A stretch of DNA of 31,073 bases from JABDIY01 sp041576015 (GTDB lineage: Bacteria > Actinomycetota > Acidimicrobiia > Acidimicrobiales > SZUA-35): NCBI GenBank assembly GCA_041576015.1, contig JBFGLT010000017.1, positions 1 through 31,073 on the forward strand. The letters are read 5' to 3'. Of the stretch, positions 23,092-30,544 are shown piece by piece (position 1 is the first letter of the stretch; each line of letters begins with the position of its first letter). Below the pieces are notes generated by a model. The model saw only the letters and a program-made list of their open reading frames with translations, did no database searches and was not told the DNA's origin. A program made the position numbers and the translations under genes.

Positions 23092-24426
23092 TCAGGAGGA
23101 CCGGAACATGCGGAGCTTGTCCTCACCGATTCGTTCGCGCTTGTCGGGATCCTGGATTCCCAGACCCTCCTCGGGAGCGAGGCACAGAATTCCCAGCTTG
23201 CCCTCGGCTTGGTTCTTGTGGACCACCCGGGTCGCCTCGCCGACCTCGTCGAGCGGGTAGCTGGCCGAGATGATCGGATGGATGGCTCCGCGATCGATGA
23301 GCCGGTTCATCTCCCACGCCTCGGCGTAGTTGGCGAAGTGGCTCGAGACGATCCGCTTCAGCTTCATCCAGAGGTGGCGGTTGTCGTATTCGATCATGTA
23401 GCCGCTGGTCGCAGCACAGGTGACGACGGTCCCACCCCGGCGGCAGGCGAACACCGACGCCCCCATCGTGGATCGGCCCGGGTGCTCGAACACGATGTTC
23501 GGGTCCTCGCCCACGAGCTCGCGGATCTTCTTCCCAAACCGCCGCCACTCCGACTCGTCCTGGGTGTGCTCGTCTGACCAGAACTGGTAGTTCTCGGCCT
23601 TGCGATCGATGACCGCCGCGCATCCCATCCGTCGGAGCAACTCGGCTCGTTCCGGTGAGGAGACCACACCGATCGGCGTGCCCCCTCCGTTGAGAACCAG
23701 TTGGGTGGCATAGCCACCGATCCCGCCTGTGGCGCCCCACACCAGCACGACGTCGCCCTGCTTCATCGCCGCTGCGTTGGTCGACACCAGCATCCGATAT
23801 GACGTGCTGGCGCACAGCGCATTGACCGCTGCCTCCTCCCAGGTCAAGTGGGTGGGCTTCGGCATCAGCTGGTTGGCCTTCACCACGGCCAGCTCGGCCA
23901 GACCGCCGAAGTTCGTCTCGAAGCCCCAGATCCGCTGGTTGTCGGCCTTCATCGAGTCGGAGTGGGAGATCGGATCCTGGTCGTCGACGTAGTTGCAGTG
24001 AATCGTCACCTTGTCGCCAGGGTGCCAGTTGCGCACTGCACTACCGGTGCGCAACACCACTCCGGACCCGTCGCTAACCAAGATGTGGTAGTCGAGCGAA
24101 TGCCGGTTGCCCCAGTAGCTCTCCCTACCGAGCCGGTCGAGAAATCCGAAGGTCGGCAGCGGCTCGAAGATCGACGTCCAGACGGTGTTGAAGTTGATGG
24201 CCGACGCCATGATGGCCACCACCGCCTCGTCGGGGGCCAGCTCGGGCAGCGGGACCTGATCGACGTGCAGGGACTTCCGTGGATCCTTGTCGGTGGATTC
24301 GAGCCCCTCGAACATCGCCGCCTCGTCGCGCCGCACGAATGCCGCTCGGTAGGTGTCGGGAATCGCCAGCGCTGCAATGTCGTGCGGGGCTGCATCGGCG
24401 AGAATGGCCTCACGTATCTCCCTCAT
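23092..24426 (-). CDS. ccrA: Crotonyl-CoA carboxylase/reductase
   Basis: This is a 444-residue medium-chain dehydrogenase-type protein. CCR converts crotonyl-CoA, CO2 and NADPH to ethylmalonyl-CoA, the key step of the ethylmalonyl-CoA pathway for acetyl-CoA assimilation and an extender-unit source. The NADPH fold is VWGATGGIGGYATQLV (229-244). The residues known to hold CO2 in CCRs are visible: Asn in INFN (N78/N80), F169-E170 in GFETNFGG, and H363 in VSSHFANY. This argues for a carboxylase rather than a plain enoyl reductase. Full family length. The ATG at 24426 has a -10 box (TACCTT) 7 nt upstream and no Shine-Dalgarno. The long antisense frame extending to 26154 is an artefact. The other pathway genes are not in the window. 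Confidence 0.93.
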   Translation of the reverse strand: MREIREAILADAAPHDIAALAIPDTYRAAFVRRDEAAMFEGLESTDKDPRKSLHVDQVPLPELAPDEAVVAIMASAINFNTVWTSIFEPLPTFGFLDRLGRESYWGNRHSLDYHILVSDGSGVVLRTGSAVRNWHPGDKVTIHCNYVDDQDPISHSDSMKADNQRIWGFETNFGGLAELAVVKANQLMPKPTHLTWEEAAVNALCASTSYRMLVSTNAAAMKQGDVVLVWGATGGIGGYATQLVLNGGGTPIGVVSSPERAELLRRMGCAAVIDRKAENYQFWSDEHTQDESEWRRFGKKIRELVGEDPNIVFEHPGRSTMGASVFACRRGGTVVTCAATSGYMIEYDNRHLWMKLKRIVSSHFANYAEAWEMNRLIDRGAIHPIISASYPLDEVGEATRVVHKNQAEGKLGILCLAPEEGLGIQDPDKRERIGEDKLRMFRSS

Positions 24427-24433
24427 GGCGGCG

Positions 24434-24477
24434 AAGGTAGTGGTGACGGGGGCCGGCGCCCAAAACGATTGTTGGGC
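24434..24477 (-). promoter_or_regulatory. ccrA promoter with overlapping inverted repeat
   Basis: On the minus strand, TTGGGC (24463-24458) and TACCTT (24439-24434) are -35 and -10 candidates separated by 18 nt. The predicted start is at the ccrA ATG. The inverted repeat GCCCAA-N8-TTGGGC (24458-24463 and 24472-24477) overlaps the -35, so a bound dimer could repress ccrA. The divergent DivIVA-like gene starts at 24538. Confidence 0.5.
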
Positions 24478-24537
24478 AAAGCTCTCACAACATCTGGGCC
24501 GTTGCCGAACTGTAGGTTGAGCGAGGAGGATGTTCCC

Positions 24538-26100
24538 GTGGCATTGAGCCCTGATCAACTTGAAAGTCAAGAGTTTCCGACCGCTTGGCGCGGCGCCGAT
24601 CGCCACGAGGTGTCGGCGTTCCTGAAGCGCATCGCCACGGAGTGGCGCGAGCTCAAGCGGCAGTTGACGGATGCGCAATCCGCCGCCGACGAGGCCAACC
24701 GCTCCAAGGAGGCGGCCATAGCAGCGGCCGCGCAACTGCCGGTTCCTCCCGCCCTCACGGCCCACGAACACGAGGACGGCGACCGGTTCAACGAACTGGG
24801 TGACCGGATCGCAACGCTGCTTCGCACCGCCGAGGAAGCCGCCGATAACATCAAGGCGACCGCCGAAGAAGAGGCCGCTGAGATGAAGGAGCAGGCCGAT
24901 CAGTCGATCCGCGACGCCGAAGCTGAGGCCGAACGCATCCGTAGCGAGGCCGAGGCCGAGGTGGCGGCGATGAAAGAGGAGCTCGAGCACGCACGCGTCA
25001 ACCTCGACGACGAGCTGGCCGCCACCCGCAAGGCTGCCGAAACCGACCGGGAGCAGGCCCGTGACGAGCTGAGCGGCGCTCGAGCCGAGGTGTCCGAACT
25101 GCTGGCCGAGGCGCGGTCGCAGTCCGAGTTCATCCGCCACGAGGCCGACGAGATCGTGCGAGTCAAGGTGCGGACCGAGATGGAGACCGCCGAGAAGCGC
25201 ATGCGCATCCTGCAGCTCACCGAACAGTCGAGTCGCGACCGGCTCGTCGCCGCCCAGTCCGAGCTGAGCGCCGCCCTCGAGAAGCTCGACGCCGATCCAC
25301 CCGCCGAACTGGCAGCGCTGGAAGCCGATGTCGTGCTCGACGAGGCCCACGATCGAGTCACCAGGGAGCTGACCGGAGGTGGCAAGTCGTCGCCGTTCGG
25401 CGCCAACTCCCTCGATGAGGTCTTCGAACCGCAGTTCTATGAGAACCCGGTCGAGCAGGCCGACGAGGTCGACGACGAGGACGGAGACGTCTTCGAGGTC
25501 GAGTACACCGCGTCGGATGGCGAAGAGGACGACGTCCTCGATGTCACCGTCGTCGACGACGATGACGAAGCCGTCGAAGCGGGTGCTGAAGAAGAGGTGG
25601 CCGACCAAGCGGTGGCCCCGATCGAAGCGACTGAGGCCGAGGAGAGCGGGGACGACGCCGAGTCCGACGCCGAAGCCGAAGCCGCAGCCGAAGCGTCCGA
25701 GGACGAGACCGTCGAGGACGTCGAGGAGAGCGCCGACGCCGAGTCCGACGCCGAGGTGGAACTCGACGCCCAGGACATCATGGACGAGACCGAGGGGGTG
25801 GTGATCGAGGATTCGATCTCCAACCTGGCCGACGACGACTCGTCCCCTCTCGACACCGTGGAGGTCCCCGACGATTCGGGCGAACTGCTCGAGAACGCCA
25901 TGGCCGCCGCCCCGACATCGGCGGCACCGCCCAAGAAGGCCGCCGAGACCATCCCGGCCGCCCTGGCCGGCAAAGCACCCGCCTCTTCGGCCGATGAGTC
26001 GAGCGAGGCAAAGGTCCTCGCCGACGAGGATCCGCTGGCCAAGTTGGTGCGAGAAGCGATGCAAAGGGCGGTCGAGAGCGCCCGGGGCGACGACGTCTAA
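24538..26100 (+). CDS. DivIVA-domain coiled-coil protein with long acidic tail
   Basis: This is a 520-residue protein. Residues ~10-40 (SQEFPTAWRGADRHEVSAFLKRIATEW) match the DivIVA N-terminal motif that binds curved or polar membrane (consensus F..A.RGYD..EV..FL). Residues ~75-270 are a continuous Ala/Glu-rich coiled coil. Residues ~295-480 are extremely acidic and probably disordered (runs such as VDDEDGD, VVDDDDEAVEAGAEEE). A short predicted helix ends the protein (DPLAKLVREAMQRAVESA), likely a docking peptide. Family members organise cell poles, septa or wall growth in Gram-positives. Start: GTG at 24538 with GAGGAGG 8 nt upstream. It is followed by a clear terminator, so it is monocistronic. 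This is probably not the main DivIVA/Wag31, which normally sits by the ftsZ cluster. Confidence 0.85.
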   Translation: MALSPDQLESQEFPTAWRGADRHEVSAFLKRIATEWRELKRQLTDAQSAADEANRSKEAAIAAAAQLPVPPALTAHEHEDGDRFNELGDRIATLLRTAEEAADNIKATAEEEAAEMKEQADQSIRDAEAEAERIRSEAEAEVAAMKEELEHARVNLDDELAATRKAAETDREQARDELSGARAEVSELLAEARSQSEFIRHEADEIVRVKVRTEMETAEKRMRILQLTEQSSRDRLVAAQSELSAALEKLDADPPAELAALEADVVLDEAHDRVTRELTGGGKSSPFGANSLDEVFEPQFYENPVEQADEVDDEDGDVFEVEYTASDGEEDDVLDVTVVDDDDEAVEAGAEEEVADQAVAPIEATEAEESGDDAESDAEAEAAAEASEDETVEDVEESADAESDAEVELDAQDIMDETEGVVIEDSISNLADDDSSPLDTVEVPDDSGELLENAMAAAPTSAAPPKKAAETIPAALAGKAPASSADESSEAKVLADEDPLAKLVREAMQRAVESARGDDV

Positions 26101-26150
26101 ACCTTGCGAACGGGAACGGCCTGACCCGGACCCTTCGACCTCGCTGAACA

Positions 26151-26192
26151 CCACCGGGCCGCTCCTTTTGGACGGTCCGGTGGGGCTTTTCT
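26151..26192 (+). terminator. Intrinsic terminator after the DivIVA-like gene
   Basis: CCACCGGGCCG (26151-26161) pairs with CGGTCCGGTGG (26173-26183) with one mismatch, around an 11-nt loop. It is followed by GGGCTTTTCT. The stem, GC richness and T run fit a Rho-independent terminator. Confidence 0.8.
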
Positions 26193-26247
26193 ACGCTTGG
26201 GGCGCTGGTGGAACGACCGCCGGCCCGCTCACGGAAGGCCCGTACTC

Positions 26248-27429
26248 ATGCCCGGTTCCCTCATCGTCTCTGGCGCCCGCACCCCCATCGGAAAACTCTC
26301 GGGCGCCTTCGCCTCGCTGGCCGCCACCGATCTCGGGGGTCACGCCATCACCGCCGCTCTCGAGCGCGCCGGCCTCGCACCCGAACAGGTCGACCACGTG
26401 ATCATGGGCCAAGTGCTCCAGGCCGGAGCCGGCCAGATCACGGCCCGACAGGCGGCGGTCAATGCCGGCATCCCGATGACGGTGCCGGCGGTGACCATCA
26501 ACAAGGTGTGCTTGTCGGGCCTCAACGCCATCATGCTGGCCGACCAGATGATCGCAACCGGGCAAGCCGAGATCGTCGTCGCCGGTGGAATGGAGTCGAT
26601 GACCAACGCTCCCTACCTGCTACCCGGAGCCCGGGCCGGGTATCGGGCGGGAGACAAGAAGGTCGTCGACTCGATGATGCACGATGGCCTTTTCTGTGCG
26701 TTCGAGCACTGCGCCATGGGAGAAGGAACCGAGCGATACGCCGCCAGCGCCGGGCTGGAACGGGCACCCCAGGACGAGTTCTCGGCGGCATCTCACGAGC
26801 GAGCCGCCGCCGCCATCAAGGAAGGTCGCCTCGGCGAGGAAATCGTGCCGGTCCCGGTGCCCCAACGCAGGGGCGACCCGGTGGTCGTCGAAGAAGACGA
26901 AGGCGTCCGGCCGGGAACGACGGCGGAATCGCTGTCGTCGCTCCGACCTGCCTTCGACAAGAGCGGCAACATCACCGCCGGGAACGCGTCGCAGATCTCC
27001 GACGGCGCATCGGCCACGATCGTCATGAGCCGGTCCAAGGCCAGTGAACTCGGCATCGAGCCGCTCGGCGAGGTGGCTGCCGTCGGCCAGGTCGCCGGGC
27101 CGGATCCATCCTTGCTCAGTCAACCGTCGCGCGCGATCGAGAAGGCGCTGGCCGGCACCGACCTTTCCGTCGCTGATCTCGGCCTCTTCGAGATCAACGA
27201 AGCCTTTGCGGCGGTCGCCCTCGCCAGCATGACCGACCTCGCCATCACCCCTGACACCGTCAACGTCAACGGCGGCGCCATCGCCCTGGGCCATCCGATC
27301 GGCGCGTCGGGAAATCGTTTGGCCCTCACGCTGCTCTACGAGATGCGCCGCCGGAGCGTCGGCTACGGAGCGGCTGCGCTCTGCGGCGGCGGCGGGCAGG
27401 GTGACGCGGTCATCTTCAAAGCTGGCTGA
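26248..27429 (+). CDS. Thiolase (acetyl-CoA C-acetyltransferase)
   Basis: This is a 393-residue thiolase. It condenses two acetyl-CoA to acetoacetyl-CoA, or cleaves 3-ketoacyl-CoA. The active-site Cys is C88 in INKVCLSGLNA; NEAFA lies near residue 316; H349 is in GHPIGASG and C379 in CGGGGQGDA. These are the complete Cys-His-Cys set, and length is typical of biosynthetic thiolases. Start: ATG at 26248 with GGAAGG 9 nt upstream. A -10-like TACGCT at 26192-26197 follows directly after the preceding terminator. With ccrA nearby it could feed the acetoacetyl-CoA to crotonyl-CoA route, but the two are not in one operon and fatty-acid oxidation is equally possible. Confidence 0.93.
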   Translation: MPGSLIVSGARTPIGKLSGAFASLAATDLGGHAITAALERAGLAPEQVDHVIMGQVLQAGAGQITARQAAVNAGIPMTVPAVTINKVCLSGLNAIMLADQMIATGQAEIVVAGGMESMTNAPYLLPGARAGYRAGDKKVVDSMMHDGLFCAFEHCAMGEGTERYAASAGLERAPQDEFSAASHERAAAAIKEGRLGEEIVPVPVPQRRGDPVVVEEDEGVRPGTTAESLSSLRPAFDKSGNITAGNASQISDGASATIVMSRSKASELGIEPLGEVAAVGQVAGPDPSLLSQPSRAIEKALAGTDLSVADLGLFEINEAFAAVALASMTDLAITPDTVNVNGGAIALGHPIGASGNRLALTLLYEMRRRSVGYGAAALCGGGGQGDAVIFKAG

Positions 27430-27463
27430 GGCCGAAGAACCCGGGGAAATCTGCCCATCGGGC

Positions 27464-27630
27464 TTGTCACGGTTCCGTCATCTGCCGTAACGTAAATGCA
27501 ACGCACTGAAACGGCGCACACCCCGCTTTTGTGACCGCCCGCAAGCGGGGTTGGCAACCGGTCCGTGTCCTTTGCAGCGATATCCCGGGTCGGTGACTCC
27601 TCTCCCCGTCGACCCGGGCTATCGCTCTAA
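27464..27630 (+). ncRNA. Candidate small RNA or structured leader, unrecognised family
   Basis: TTGTCA (27464-27469) and TAACGT (27488-27493) form a good promoter with an 18-nt spacer, predicting a start near 27500. Downstream lie CCCCGCTT/AAGCGGGG (27521-27528 with 27543-27550) and a long hairpin pairing 27576-27592 with 27610-27626 (16 of 17 positions, 17-nt loop), followed by CTAATATT. No reading frame fits this structure. The dnaX-upstream position recalls the SRP RNA gene of some bacteria, but the conserved GGAAGGAAGC tetraloop region is absent. I do not recognise the family. Confidence 0.4.
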
Positions 27631-27635
27631 TATTG

Positions 27636-27761
27636 TCCTCACTCCTCCGCTTCGCTCGTCGTTCGGCTCGCTCCGCTCGACAAAGCTGCAGGTTCTGGGT
27701 GCTGCCTCGCTGGCGCGTCGGCAGCGTTGCCGTTCCTCACTCCTCCGCTTCGCTCGTCGTT
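27636..27761. repeat. Pair of 28-bp perfect direct repeats upstream of dnaX
   Basis: An identical 28-nt sequence occurs at 27636-27663 and 27734-27761, 98 bp apart. It contains CTCCGCTTCGCTCGTCG, with a variant (GGCTCGCTCCGCTCG) at 27664-27678. The shorter core CTTCGCTCG also occurs between genes at 23040-23048 and, reversed, at 8354-8362. This looks like a dispersed intergenic repeat family rather than coding DNA. Confidence 0.65.
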
Positions 27762-27763
27762 GA

Positions 27764-27805
27764 GCAACCCGGAGGGTTGCCGTCGCTCGGTAGAGTGACG
27801 TGGTG
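27764..27805 (+). promoter_or_regulatory. Hairpin and candidate leaderless promoter of dnaX
   Basis: GCAACCC-GGA-GGGTTGC (27764-27780) is a perfect 7-bp stem with a 3-nt loop; it may terminate upstream transcription. TAGAGT (27791-27796) is a -10 box ending 6 nt before the GTG at 27803. There is no Shine-Dalgarno before that GTG. This favours a leaderless dnaX mRNA. Confidence 0.45.
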
Positions 27806-29554
27806 GGGCACCAGTCGCTGTATCGCCGCTACCGATCCCAGAACTTCTCCGAGATCAAGGGTCAGCCGGTCGTCACGAACGCACTGCGAGCAGCCGTCGC
27901 CGAGGGCCGGTACGGGCACGCCTATCTGTTCTCTGGACCCCGAGGCACGGGCAAGACGAGCACGGCTCGTGTACTCGCCAAGGCGCTGAACTGCGAGAAC
28001 CCCACCAACGGTGAGCCGTGCGGGAGTTGCCAGAGCTGTCAGGACATCGAGGCCGGTCGGTCGTTCGACCTCCATGAGCTCGACGCCGCCAGCAACAACA
28101 AGGTCGATGACATCCGCGATCTCATCGCCCGGGTGAACCTCGGTTCCCCGGGGCGCACGAAGGTGTACATCCTCGACGAGGTTCACATGCTCAGCTCGGG
28201 CGCCGAGAACGCCCTGCTGAAGACGCTCGAGGAACCGCCGGACCATGTGGTGTTCGTGCTGGCGACCACCGAACCGCAGAAGGTCGTTCCCACGATCCGC
28301 AGCCGCACCCAGCATTTCCAGTTCCACCTCCTTCCGGCGGCCGAACTCGAGGCCCACCTACGCTGGGTGATCGACGACGCCGGCCTCGACGTCGACGAGG
28401 ACGGCATTGCCTGGGCGCTCAGAGCGGGCGGTGGCTCGGCCCGCGACACGCTCAGCGCTCTGGAACTGGTGGTCGCCTCCGGTGGCGCGCCCGAAGCGTT
28501 CAGCACCGGTGCCGACTTGTGCAGGGCGATTGGAACGCACGATCCGGCGGCGGCCATCCTCACCCTGCAGGAAGGGTTGGCATCAGGCGCCGAACCCCGG
28601 ACGATCGGGGAGGACCTCCTCACCGAGCTCCGAAACGCCTTTCTGGCCTCCATGGGGGCTCCGCTGCCCCACCTGCACGACACCGCCGCCGCTCGGGCTC
28701 GGGACATCGCCACCCTGTTGGGCCCGTCGACGATCACCCGATCGCTCGAAATGATCGGCGCAGCACTCGTCGAAGCCCGGCAGGCCCCCGACCCGCGCGT
28801 GCCCATCGAGGTTGCCCTGCTCCACCTGGCCCGTGAACGAGACGACGACCTTGCAACCCTCTCACGGCGCCTCGATGAGCTCGAAGCGGCGGTCGCCGAC
28901 CTCCGATCCTCCGGACCGGTCCAGCCGCCCCTAGGCCGCACCCCCGGCTCCCCCCCGCCTCCGACCACTCCCAGCCGGCCTCCGGCGAGCCGGTCGAGCC
29001 GGCGAACGGGGGGGCGGAGTGCACCGAATGCCGAGTCGGATCGCTCGACGGTCACGTCCAGCGATCCGCCGGATGCCCCAAGTCGAGCGTCCGCTGCCGA
29101 GTCGCCACAGGGGGGCGACGGCGTCACAGGCTCGTTCACGCTAGCCGATGTCACCGCCGTCCTCGACGCCGTCCTCGAATCGCTGTCGCAGCGGGTTCGA
29201 GCTCGGTTCCGGCAGGGGACTGCGGCCTCGGTTGAGGAGGGAGTCCTCGCCTTCTCCTATCCGAATCAACTGGCCGCCGAGCGGGCCACCGACGTGCAGG
29301 GCGTCCTTGAGGAAGCCCTGTCGGCCCGCCTCGGCACGCCGGTGAGGATCTCGGTGGTCGTCGACCAGCCCGGCACCGCCCGGACCGGTGGATCTCGGCC
29401 TCGACCGGCGGCACCTCCGCCGGCGGATTCGGAGGATGACATAGGCCCCGTCAGCGAACTCGTCGACGCCGAGGATCAGGCGAATTCGATGGTCGATCGC
29501 CTCACGGCCGCCTTCCCCGGTGCCACACTGATAGATCCACCTGCCAATCCCTGA
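27803..29554 (+). CDS. dnaX: DNA polymerase III subunit gamma/tau
   Basis: This is a 583-residue protein, the ATPase of the clamp loader that places the sliding clamp on primed DNA. Walker A is GPRGTGKTS (45-53), zinc-binding Cys are C64, C73, C76 and C79, Walker B is DEVH (125-128), sensor 1 lies in LATTEPQK, and the SRC-like element is TIRSRTQHF. After the clamp-loader core (to ~370) comes a Pro/Ser-rich linker, then a C-terminal domain (DVTAVLDAVLESLSQRVRA onward) likely to contact polymerase. Start GTG 27803 is chosen because a -10 box ends 6 nt upstream; GTG 27800 adds one residue. The order dnaX, ybaB/ebfC, recR is widely conserved. Confidence 0.95.
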   Translation: MGHQSLYRRYRSQNFSEIKGQPVVTNALRAAVAEGRYGHAYLFSGPRGTGKTSTARVLAKALNCENPTNGEPCGSCQSCQDIEAGRSFDLHELDAASNNKVDDIRDLIARVNLGSPGRTKVYILDEVHMLSSGAENALLKTLEEPPDHVVFVLATTEPQKVVPTIRSRTQHFQFHLLPAAELEAHLRWVIDDAGLDVDEDGIAWALRAGGGSARDTLSALELVVASGGAPEAFSTGADLCRAIGTHDPAAAILTLQEGLASGAEPRTIGEDLLTELRNAFLASMGAPLPHLHDTAAARARDIATLLGPSTITRSLEMIGAALVEARQAPDPRVPIEVALLHLARERDDDLATLSRRLDELEAAVADLRSSGPVQPPLGRTPGSPPPPTTPSRPPASRSSRRTGGRSAPNAESDRSTVTSSDPPDAPSRASAAESPQGGDGVTGSFTLADVTAVLDAVLESLSQRVRARFRQGTAASVEEGVLAFSYPNQLAAERATDVQGVLEEALSARLGTPVRISVVVDQPGTARTGGSRPRPAAPPPADSEDDIGPVSELVDAEDQANSMVDRLTAAFPGATLIDPPANP

Positions 29555-29570
29555 CTCGAGTGAGGATCCG

Positions 29571-29933
29571 ATGACCGACGACTCCCCCCAGAACCCGCTC
29601 GGCGGCTTCGATCTCAACTCGATCCTCGAGACCGCCCAGCAGATGCAGAGCCAGCTCGCAGCGGCCCAGCAGGCGAACGCGACCAAGCTGTTCACCGGTT
29701 CGGCCGGCGGTGGTTCGGTCGAGGTTGATCTGCAGGGCGACGGCGAGTTTCAGTCGGTCCGCATCAGTCCCGACGTCGTCGATCCCGACGATGTCGAGCT
29801 GTTGAACGAACTGATGCTGGCTGCCCTGCGGGACGCATCCCGTCAGCTGGCCGAGGCCCAAGAGGAGTCCCTCGGCGGCGTCGCCGGAGGACTGGACCTC
29901 GGAGGCCTCGGCGGCATGTTGGGCGAGGGATGA
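29571..29933 (+). CDS. YbaB/EbfC-family nucleoid-associated protein
   Basis: This is a 120-residue protein. YbaB/EbfC proteins are small dimeric DNA-binding proteins with an alpha-beta-alpha tweezer fold. The pattern DLNSILETAQQMQSQLAAAQQ (helix), then FTGSAGGGSVEVDLQGDGEFQSVRISPDVV (strands), then DVELLNELMLAALRDASRQLAEAQEE (helix), fits well. A Gly-rich tail (GGVAGGLDLGGLGGMLG) ends it, as in many members. Start: ATG 29571 with GAGGA upstream. Its stop overlaps the recR start by 4 bp. Confidence 0.93.
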   Translation: MTDDSPQNPLGGFDLNSILETAQQMQSQLAAAQQANATKLFTGSAGGGSVEVDLQGDGEFQSVRISPDVVDPDDVELLNELMLAALRDASRQLAEAQEESLGGVAGGLDLGGLGGMLGEG

Positions 29934-30532
29934 GCTTCTCTGCCCGACCGGTCGAAGTCCTCATCGACGAACTCGGCCGCCTGCCCGGCATCGGGCCGAA
30001 GTCGGCCCAGCGGATCGCGTTCCACCTCCTCAACGTGGAACGAGCCGACGTGAAGCGACTCGCCGACGCCCTCGTGGACCTCAAGGACAGCGTGTCGTTC
30101 TGCCGGAGGTGCTTCAACGTCGCCGAGCAGGACGAGTGCGAGATCTGCCGAGAAGCGAGTCGTGACCAGCACGTCATTTGTGTCGTGGAGGAACCTAAGG
30201 ATGTTGGCGCCATCGAGCGAAGCGGGGCGTTCAAAGGCCGGTACCACGTGCTGACGGGCGCCATCAACCCGCTGGAGGGGATCGGGCCCGAGCAGTTGAA
30301 GGTGAAGGAGCTCGCGCAGCGAATCGCCGCCGAAGACATCTCCGAGGTCATTCTCTGCACGAATCCGAATCTGGAAGGCGAGACGACGGCCGCCTACGTC
30401 GCTCGGATGCTCAAACCGTTCGACATGGTCACGGTCACCCGGCTGGCCAGTGGGCTTCCGGTCGGCGGCGACCTCGACTACGCCGACGAGCTGACGCTCG
30501 GACGGGCGCTGGAGGGCCGGGCCAGGCTGTAG
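29930..30532 (+). CDS. recR: Recombination mediator protein RecR
   Basis: This is a 200-residue protein of normal RecR length. RecR works with RecO (and RecF) to load RecA on SSB-coated single-strand DNA at gaps. Helix-hairpin-helix: LGRLPGIGPKSAQRIAFHLL (16-34). Zinc finger: C58, C61, C70, C73. Toprim domain: VICVVEEPKDVGAIERSG and VILCTNPNLEGETTAAYVA. C-terminal motif: VTRLASGLPVGGDLDYADELTLGRAL. All expected elements are present. It is joined to the YbaB-like gene by an ATGA overlap, last in the dnaX cluster and convergent with pcm. Confidence 0.97.
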   Translation: MSFSARPVEVLIDELGRLPGIGPKSAQRIAFHLLNVERADVKRLADALVDLKDSVSFCRRCFNVAEQDECEICREASRDQHVICVVEEPKDVGAIERSGAFKGRYHVLTGAINPLEGIGPEQLKVKELAQRIAAEDISEVILCTNPNLEGETTAAYVARMLKPFDMVTVTRLASGLPVGGDLDYADELTLGRALEGRARL

Positions 30533-30544
30533 CGCCGACCCTGC

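Noticed and set aside
23092..26154. Continuous 1020-codon minus-strand frame over ccrA and the opposite DivIVA-like gene
   Set aside because: Only the part from 24426 to 23092 matches CCR. The upstream part is antisense to a well-formed coiled-coil gene with its own ribosome site, and it reads as low-complexity Gly/Leu/Val/Arg. High GC and acidic codons keep the antisense frame open.
27500..27630. SRP (4.5S) RNA gene
   Set aside because: The location upstream of dnaX fits some bacteria, but the conserved GGAAGGAAGC apical sequence is not present in the region.
28950..29014. C7 and G7 runs in the dnaX linker as a possible programmed frameshift giving a short gamma form
   Set aside because: C CCC CCG could slip by -1, but the shifted frames run to 29233 (-1) and 29142 (+1) before a stop, giving long tails rather than an early stop. 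No stimulatory structure is obvious. Homopolymers are expected in this Pro-rich GC region.
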